Below, in pieces: positions 6,473-11,541 of a stretch of DNA of 14,510 bases. How positions within the stretch are numbered: position 1 is the stretch's first letter; each line of letters starts with the position of its first letter. The position numbers were made by a program, and so were the translations under genes. The DNA comes from Verrucomicrobiia bacterium. Its GTDB lineage: Bacteria; Verrucomicrobiota; Verrucomicrobiia; Limisphaerales; Palsa-1400. Location: contig JAICXV010000004.1 of NCBI GenBank assembly GCA_025934545.1, forward strand, positions 1 to 14,510, read 5' to 3'. The notes under the pieces are model-generated. The model worked only from the letters and a program-made list of their open reading frames with translations, did no database searches and was not told the origin of the DNA.

Positions 6473-7681
6473 CTACGGTTTGATCACCGATTTGATCTTC
6501 CCGTTCTGAAACTCGTCCCACGTCGGCGACATCGCACGAAGTTTTTTTACCACTTTCACTATTGTTTCAATCGCAAAATCAATGTCCCCATCGGAATTAT
6601 CCTTGCCCAGCGACAAAATAATTGCCGCCTGCGCCAAAGTCGGATCCAGCCCGATCGCAGCCAGCACCGGCGAAATCTTCAACGCCTTGCTCACGCACGC
6701 TGTTCCGCTGGCAATCGCCACGCCGTTCATATCGCACAGCAAGAGCACGCCTTCACCTTCAACGAACTCGGGCGACACATTGAGATTCGTCGAAATGCGA
6801 CCCGGCCCCGGTTCCGGTCCGTTCAACCTGATGTGCGGAATTTGTTTCTTCAATCCCTCCCACAACCGTTTTTGCAGTGTTGGCGTCCGCGCCGTTCGAT
6901 TGGACATATCGCGTGCAGCAATCTCGCAGGCCAGTCCGCCACCAACGATCGCTGGAATATTCTCCACTCCCGCGCGCCGACCGTTTTCCTGAACGCCGCC
7001 ATGGATGGTCGGCGCCAAACGCACGCTGCGATGTTTGTAGAGAACGCCGACGCCTTTCGGGCCATAAAATTTATGCGGCGAAAACGAGAGCAATGCCGCA
7101 CCTATTTCGCGCACATTAATCGGCATCCAACCCGCGCTCGCTTCCGCATCCACAAAAAGTGGGATTCCTTTTTCGGCCGCAATGGCGCTGATCTGTTTGA
7201 TCGGCTCAATCGTGCCGATGTCGTGATTGACATGATGCACCGCAACGAGAATTGTCTTCTCGGTAATCGCCGCGCGAACGTCCTCTGGCTTGACGAACCC
7301 TTCGGCGTTCACCGGCACTTTGGTGCAGACAAAACCTTGCTTCTCCAAAAACTCAATCGAGTTCAGGACCGACGGGTGCTCGATCGCGCTGACGACAAAA
7401 TGACTCCCGCGCCGATGATTAGCCTGTGCCACACCTTTGATCGCGAGATTAGCCGACTCCGTTCCATCCGAAGTAAAAATAATATCATCCGGTGATTCCG
7501 CATTGATGAATTGAGCCACCTGCTCGCGCCCCTTGACCAGCGCATCGCGTGCGCGCAGTCCATGCTGGTGGAGCGACGAAGGACTACCGAACGCATCCGT
7601 AAAATACGGCCTCATCGCCTCAAACACTTCCGGCAGGACAGGCGTGGTCGATTGATGGTCTAAATACACGTAACGACTCAT
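6473..7681 (-). CDS. Cysteine desulfurase, NifS/IscS-like, PLP-dependent
   Basis: The 402-aa enzyme belongs to the aminotransferase class V fold and should remove sulfur from cysteine as an enzyme-bound persulfide for Fe-S clusters or tRNA thiolation. Visible motifs are YLDHQSTTP (6-14), the His in AIEHPSV (H102), the PLP-lysine motif SFSPHKFYGPKGVG (K204) and the persulfide-cysteine loop SGTACVS (C329). The PLP pocket is atypical: the usual NNE[TI]G reads NHDIG (152-156), and the usual DAxQ reads DAEA (178-181), so the pocket glutamine is absent. The ATG at 7681 fits the family N-terminus (MSRYVYLDHQ); a further in-frame extension to 7819 is a shadow over the HNH gene. It overlaps the HNH stop by 4 nt (ATGA). 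No iscU, sufE or iscR is in view. Confidence 0.9.
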   Translation of the reverse strand: MSRYVYLDHQSTTPVLPEVFEAMRPYFTDAFGSPSSLHQHGLRARDALVKGREQVAQFINAESPDDIIFTSDGTESANLAIKGVAQANHRRGSHFVVSAIEHPSVLNSIEFLEKQGFVCTKVPVNAEGFVKPEDVRAAITEKTILVAVHHVNHDIGTIEPIKQISAIAAEKGIPLFVDAEASAGWMPINVREIGAALLSFSPHKFYGPKGVGVLYKHRSVRLAPTIHGGVQENGRRAGVENIPAIVGGGLACEIAARDMSNRTARTPTLQKRLWEGLKKQIPHIRLNGPEPGPGRISTNLNVSPEFVEGEGVLLLCDMNGVAIASGTACVSKALKISPVLAAIGLDPTLAQAAIILSLGKDNSDGDIDFAIETIVKVVKKLRAMSPTWDEFQNGKIKSVIKP

Positions 7682-8079
7682 AGCAGTCCGTATCGTCGCA
7701 GCGCCGCGCGCCACTGCAATCGATCTTCTGAATTGAATTCTAATAACCAAGCCGTCGCCCGGCCAGTTGCGGTTAGGCCGACGAGTGCCAAGCCATCCCA
7801 CGCGAAGTGTTCCTCCCATTTATCGTTACGTGGATGGAACAGCGCCACCAAAACAGATGTATCGGGATCGACAGCGCTCAAGTTCGGACCTTTGCGTTCA
7901 TTACAACGCTGACAAGACCACGCCAAATTGTCCATCGTCGTTGCGCCGGCGTGGCGTCGCGCTTTGATATGCTCCAGGTGGAAACGAAGCGTTTGCGGAA
8001 GGACGTCCGGTAAATGACAGTACTCGCATCGTCGTGCCGCTCTCTCACGAACTGCATCGCGCTGTTCTTTGCGCGTCAC
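7678..8079 (-). CDS. HNH endonuclease family protein
   Basis: The 133-aa protein has a compact HNH fold: a CxxC knuckle (C18-E-Y-C21), the core FHLEHIKARRHAGATTMDNLAW with H37 as the likely metal/general-base His and N51, and a second knuckle with the third motif residue CQRCNERKG (C56, C59, N60). The C-terminal half (about 75-133) is Trp-rich and unrecognised. HNH proteins of this size are nucleases acting on DNA; the specific target cannot be told. The start is GTG at 8079, overlapping the upstream stop by 4 nt (GTGA), and the stop overlaps the cysteine desulfurase start (ATGA). It is translationally coupled on both sides. It could be a stand-alone defence or recombination nuclease or part of a two-gene module with the 89-aa protein. 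Confidence 0.88.
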   Translation of the reverse strand: MTRKEQRDAVRERAARRCEYCHLPDVLPQTLRFHLEHIKARRHAGATTMDNLAWSCQRCNERKGPNLSAVDPDTSVLVALFHPRNDKWEEHFAWDGLALVGLTATGRATAWLLEFNSEDRLQWRAALRRYGLL

Positions 8080-8345
8080 GACGCCAGGGGCATCCCCAAT
8101 CGCGCGCGCGCCCGCAGTTGGGCCAGCCCAAGAAACTCACTGATGCGAATAAACCCCTGATATTCCGAACGCTCCTCCGCGGTCAAATGACCTTCGTTGG
8201 CTTTCTCGGCCAATTCATCGAGGCGCTCTTGCGCCCGATCATCGATCTTGAGGTTTGCGATCGCTCGCAGACTTTGCGCATCCAGGCAGGAAGCGACAGT
8301 GTCTGCTAGAGCTTCGACGAGCGGAGGCGTAGTGGGTGCGCTCAT
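8076..8345 (-). CDS. 89-aa conserved-looking partner of the HNH protein
   Basis: The product is small, acidic and predicted mostly helical, with no membrane segment or Cys pairs. The sequence MSAPTTPPLVEALADTVASC is followed by an amphipathic stretch with DDRAQERLDELAEKANEGHL and TAEERSEYQGFIRI, ending in a basic helix (AQLRARARLGM). I recall similar small proteins (LTEEERAEYE motif) directly upstream of HNH genes in cyanobacteria and Verrucomicrobiota, but could not search. The 4-nt overlap with the HNH start suggests coupled translation and a matched ratio. An antitoxin, inhibitor or DNA-binding cofactor role is possible but unproven. The ATG at 8345 has no ribosome-binding site; TATTCT ends 6 nt upstream of it. 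Confidence 0.75.
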   Translation of the reverse strand: MSAPTTPPLVEALADTVASCLDAQSLRAIANLKIDDRAQERLDELAEKANEGHLTAEERSEYQGFIRISEFLGLAQLRARARLGMPLAS

Positions 8346-8391
8346 AATAGTAGAATAAACAATAGCTGTCGGAAAACAAGGCTGCTCCGGC

Positions 8392-10770
8392 CTACGACGA
8401 AAACTCGAACTTCACCTTCTTATTGTTTTCCAATACGAGGCAAGCGGTGAAGGGTTTGCCGGCTTTTGAAATAAATTTATCGATCGGATCGGTGCGGCCG
8501 TCGCTGATCAGTTTTTGCAACTGCTCGCGATCAATCGGGAATTCGCAAATCAACTTTTTCACCAAAAACTTGCACGACTTTTTGTCCGCCTGCGATTTCT
8601 CGCAAAGATATTTGTCGTCTAACTCGTAAACTTTTCCGCCACAGGACGGGCACGTTGCGACAACTTCTTTCCCGGTGAAATCAATCTTGGGCTCGGGCTC
8701 TTTTGGCTTGTCCGATTTCGGTTTCTTCTCACCGCGCGGCTCGAATTCGAAAGCGGTTTTGCCATCCTTCACCACGAGGTAAGCCTTAAAGGGGCGGCCC
8801 TTTTTGGAAATAAATTTATCGAGCAAATCCGTTTTGCCGGTCGAAAGTAACTTCTCCACCTGCTCGCGTTCCATCTGTCGTTGCAAAATAATTTTGCCGG
8901 TGCGGAAGGTGCATCCATCGCGGCGCGCCGCCTTTTCACAGATGTAATTCATCCCGTGCTCGTAAACATTCGAACCGCAGGCCGGACATTTGCCAACGGG
9001 CGTTTGGCCGGTGAAATCAACTGGCTCACCGTTGTCGTCGCCATTTTGCTGGCCGAAATCAAACTCTGGCTTGAACTCCGGCGGCGCCATTTTGATAATC
9101 GCCGCAAACGGACGGCCCATTTTGCTGCGGAAACCTTGCAGCGGTCCGACCGTGCCTTTGGTAATCAACTCTTCGACTTCGGGAATCTCCATCTGCCGTC
9201 CGGCCACAATTTTCCAAAGCGAATAGTCGCATTTCTGGCACTGGAACTTTTTGTAATTCTCTTTGATGACGCCGCCGCATTTCGGGCAGGGAGTCTTCAG
9301 TTCGCCGAAATCGCCCGGGACCGTGTCGCTGTCATGCGACTTGGTCTTTTTGACGATCGACTTCGTCATCTCGACGATTTCCTTCATGAACTCCGGCCGT
9401 TGCAAATCGCCGTGTTCCATCTGCTTGAGCTTAAACTCCCATTCGCCGGTTAGTTCAGGTGACGAAAGTTCCGGAATGCTCAATCCCCGCAAAAGCGTGA
9501 TAAGCGAGAATGCTTTGGCGGTCGGCTGAAGTTCGCGTTGATTGCGGATTAAATATTTTTCCGTGATCAAACCTTCGATGATTGCCGCGCGCGTCGCTGG
9601 TGTGCCCAGCCCTTTTTCGCTCATCGCTTCGCGCAACTCTTCGTCTTCGACCAACTTGCCCGCGCCTTCCATTGCCGACAACAGGGTCGCTTCCGAAAAC
9701 CGCGCCGGCGGTTTCGTCTGGTGGCCCTGCATTTCGATGCTTTTAGTTTGGACCTGTTCGTTCGGCTGAATCGCCACCAACCTCGGCGACTGATCATCCG
9801 CAGCCACCGTGTCGCGACCATAAACGGCCAGCCAACCGGGACTCACCATCACTTTGCCTTCGCTCTTGAAGGCTTCTTCCTCAACGCGAGTGATGCGTGT
9901 TGTGATTAAAAATTCCGCCGCCGGGAAAAATATCGCGAGAAATCGCTTGGTCACCAAGTCATACAATTTCTGTTCCGGTTCGGTAAGGTTCTTGGGTGAA
10001 AGCGACGTGGGCACAATCGCGAAGTGGTCGGAAATCTTCGCGTTATTGAAAATGCGTTTGTTCGGCTTGACCCAATCCTGCTGCAAAATCTGGCGCGCAA
10101 ATTGTGAGTAAGGATTGCTCCGCATGAAGGCAGTGTCGCGGCCCTCGCCGGAATGCCGCACGCCGCAAAGCATGTTGAGAGTTTCTTTGACAGTGCCGAT
10201 GTAATCTTCCGGCAGCGCCTTCGAATCAGTTCGCGGATAGGTCAGCACCTTGTGCCGCTCGTAAAGTGCTTGCGCGAGCCCCAGCGTATTCTTCGCCGAA
10301 AAACCAAAGCGCGCATTGGCATCACGCTGCAAGCTCGTCAAATCATACAACATCGGCGACATCTGCGTCGTCGGCTTGCTCTCTTCCGTCGCGATGCCCA
10401 TTTTGCCCGTGCACTTCTGCACGATCGCTTCGGCAACGGCTTTGTCCCACACACGTTCCGCGCGCAGATCCGGGTCGCCATCTTTTTTGTCGCCGCGGGT
10501 AAATTTTTCGTCGATCCAACGGCCGGCGTATTCGCCGGCTTGTGCCAGGAACGTGGCGTGGATTTCAAAATAATCGCGCGAGACAAACTTTTTAATCTTC
10601 TCCTCGCGCTCGACGACGATCGCCAGCGTCGGCGTTTGCACGCGGCCAACCGTCGTCAGATGGAACCCACCCGTCTTCGAATTAAACGCGGTCATCGCCC
10701 GCGTGCCATTGATGCCGATGAGCCAATCGGATTCCGAACGGCACACTGCCGCATCGGCCAACGGCTCCAT
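8392..10770 (-). CDS. topB: Topoisomerase III, catalytic and zinc-ribbon part (after in-frame stop)
   Basis: These 792 residues continue in the same frame after the amber codon at 10771. They begin MEPLADAAVC and include RSESDWLIGINGTRAMTAFN, the family motif TTVGRVQTPTLAIV (39-52) and the active-site tyrosine motif VLTYPRTDS, with Y178 as the nucleophile that links to DNA. Residues to about 470 complete the type IA core. Three four-cysteine zinc ribbons follow (C495/498/511/514, C595/598/611/620, C707/710/723/733), each followed by a Toprim C-terminal repeat with GRPF or GKPF. The polypeptide lacks the TOPRIM domain, so it cannot cut DNA by itself. The ATG at 10770 directly follows the stop (TAGATG), which would permit re-initiation. 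No other lesion is visible. Confidence 0.85.
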   Translation of the reverse strand: MEPLADAAVCRSESDWLIGINGTRAMTAFNSKTGGFHLTTVGRVQTPTLAIVVEREEKIKKFVSRDYFEIHATFLAQAGEYAGRWIDEKFTRGDKKDGDPDLRAERVWDKAVAEAIVQKCTGKMGIATEESKPTTQMSPMLYDLTSLQRDANARFGFSAKNTLGLAQALYERHKVLTYPRTDSKALPEDYIGTVKETLNMLCGVRHSGEGRDTAFMRSNPYSQFARQILQQDWVKPNKRIFNNAKISDHFAIVPTSLSPKNLTEPEQKLYDLVTKRFLAIFFPAAEFLITTRITRVEEEAFKSEGKVMVSPGWLAVYGRDTVAADDQSPRLVAIQPNEQVQTKSIEMQGHQTKPPARFSEATLLSAMEGAGKLVEDEELREAMSEKGLGTPATRAAIIEGLITEKYLIRNQRELQPTAKAFSLITLLRGLSIPELSSPELTGEWEFKLKQMEHGDLQRPEFMKEIVEMTKSIVKKTKSHDSDTVPGDFGELKTPCPKCGGVIKENYKKFQCQKCDYSLWKIVAGRQMEIPEVEELITKGTVGPLQGFRSKMGRPFAAIIKMAPPEFKPEFDFGQQNGDDNGEPVDFTGQTPVGKCPACGSNVYEHGMNYICEKAARRDGCTFRTGKIILQRQMEREQVEKLLSTGKTDLLDKFISKKGRPFKAYLVVKDGKTAFEFEPRGEKKPKSDKPKEPEPKIDFTGKEVVATCPSCGGKVYELDDKYLCEKSQADKKSCKFLVKKLICEFPIDREQLQKLISDGRTDPIDKFISKAGKPFTACLVLENNKKVKFEFSS

Positions 10771-10773
10771 CTA
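10771..10773 (-). other. In-frame amber codon interrupting topB
   Basis: TAG stands between ...HLREGR and MEPLADAA of one continuous, frame-conserved topoisomerase III. In homologues as I remember them, this position is a variable residue before a conserved M.PLADAA. CAG to TAG (Gln to stop) is one transition. TAG also ends tolB, the cysteine desulfurase, the 85-aa gene and topB itself, so TAG is a normal stop in this genome. Confidence 0.9.
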
Positions 10774-11226
10774 CCGACCTTCGCGCAAGTGAGCGAACCC
10801 ATCGCGAATCGAGCCCGGCGTCATCGATTGCAGCCAAAGCCGTTGAATCGGGTGTTTCGATTTCGCGTGTTGGACGATGTAACGGAAAATCAGTTCGCCT
10901 TCACGCCCGGCGTCGCAAGCATTGATGAGCTTGTCGACATCCTTGCGCTTCATCAGCTTGACCAATTGCTTCAGGCGCGCTTCCGATCTCTCAATTGGTT
11001 TGAGATCAAAATGGTCGGGAATAACCGGCAGATGGGCAAAAGTCCATTTGCCGCGTTTCACCTCGGCGCCTTCCGGCGGGACCAATTCGAGCAGATGGCC
11101 GACGGCCGACGAAAGGACGTATTGGTCACTTTCGTAATAGTCGTCGACTTTTTTAAAACCGCCGAGCGCTTTCGAAATGTCGTTCGCGACCGACGGCTTT
11201 TCCGCTATGATCAGTGCTTTGCCCAT
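10771..11226 (-). CDS. topB: Topoisomerase III, TOPRIM part (before in-frame stop)
   Basis: The 151 residues form the TOPRIM domain of a type IA topoisomerase: MGKALIIAEKPSVANDI with catalytic E9, then the metal-binding INACDAGREGELIFR (D105, E109, E111). They end ...WLQSMTPGSIRDGFAHLREGR before TAG. The start at ATG 11226 gives the standard N-terminus; a TTG at 11253 would add nine residues and is less likely. Type IA enzymes relax or decatenate single-stranded regions and need both this domain and the tyrosine domain downstream. With the stop read through, the protein would have 944 residues, as expected for the family, so the interruption is a point change rather than a truncation. A TATATT hexamer lies just upstream, at 11252-11257 on this strand. 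Confidence 0.85.
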   Translation of the reverse strand: MGKALIIAEKPSVANDISKALGGFKKVDDYYESDQYVLSSAVGHLLELVPPEGAEVKRGKWTFAHLPVIPDHFDLKPIERSEARLKQLVKLMKRKDVDKLINACDAGREGELIFRYIVQHAKSKHPIQRLWLQSMTPGSIRDGFAHLREGR

Positions 11227-11308
11227 CAAAATTGCGTGTCTAAGCTCAACCAATATAACACGTGAGCTTATCTCAGGGTTGCGGGAAAGTGGCCCATCCG
11301 GCCAACGA

Positions 11309-11327
11309 TGTCAAAGGTGATTTGACA
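11309..11327. promoter_or_regulatory. Perfect 7-bp dyad, TGTCAAA-N5-TTTGACA
   Basis: TGTCAAAggtgaTTTGACA is a perfect inverted repeat with a 5-bp spacer, typical in size for a dimeric regulator site. Each arm also reads TTGACA outward on its strand, a perfect -35 hexamer, but no good -10 box lies 16-18 bp beyond on either side. An operator is the simplest reading. Confidence 0.4.
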
Positions 11328-11385
11328 GTGTGCGCCAAAAAGGCACTACGAAGCCAACCTACCCACCCGCGCCGGGGTGGACACT

Positions 11386-11479
11386 CGTTACACCGTAACA
11401 AACCCTGTGAACATTGATGATTTTTGCGGTTTTAGCCGTAACAAAAGGCGTTACATGGGGTCTTTGGAGGCGTAACAAA
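11386..11479 (+). promoter_or_regulatory. Three CGTAACAAA copies upstream of the sigma-fusion gene
   Basis: Exact nonamers lie at 11394-11402, 11437-11445 and 11471-11479. The first forms GTTACaccGTAAC with CGTTAC just before it; the second is paired with GTTAC at 11450-11454. GTAAC/GGAAC-type -35 elements are typical of ECF sigma promoters, so these could be autoregulatory promoter elements of the gene starting 63 nt downstream. They could equally be binding sites of another regulator. No convincing -10 could be assigned. Confidence 0.45.
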
Positions 11480-11541
11480 CGCTTGGGCCATTTTTCTCGT
11501 GCGGTTTTCTCCACGGGCGCACATTACAACTATGAATAATT

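Larger units (their letters stand above)
11227..11541. other. Divergent intergenic region, topB / sigma-fusion gene
   Basis: No credible gene is found in these 315 bp. The region holds a TATATT hexamer near topB, a 19-bp dyad (11309-11327), a small GC hairpin (CCACCC/GGGTGG, 11363-11380), and three CGTAACAAA copies nearer the sigma gene. No terminator is seen. A five-codon ORF (ATG at 11532, stop at 11547) overlaps the sigma start and is probably chance. Confidence 0.7.

Noticed and set aside
6407..7495. 362-aa plus-strand open frame
   Set aside because: Antisense shadow of the cysteine desulfurase; Arg/His-rich composition and no recognisable domain.
8346..8391. Promoter for the 89-aa gene (TTGTTT, 16 bp, TATTCT)
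   Set aside because: The hexamers are weak and would give a start point at the ATG itself; noted only as a possible leaderless start.
10153..11265. 370-aa plus-strand open frame
   Set aside because: Antisense shadow of topB with Arg/Phe/His-rich composition.
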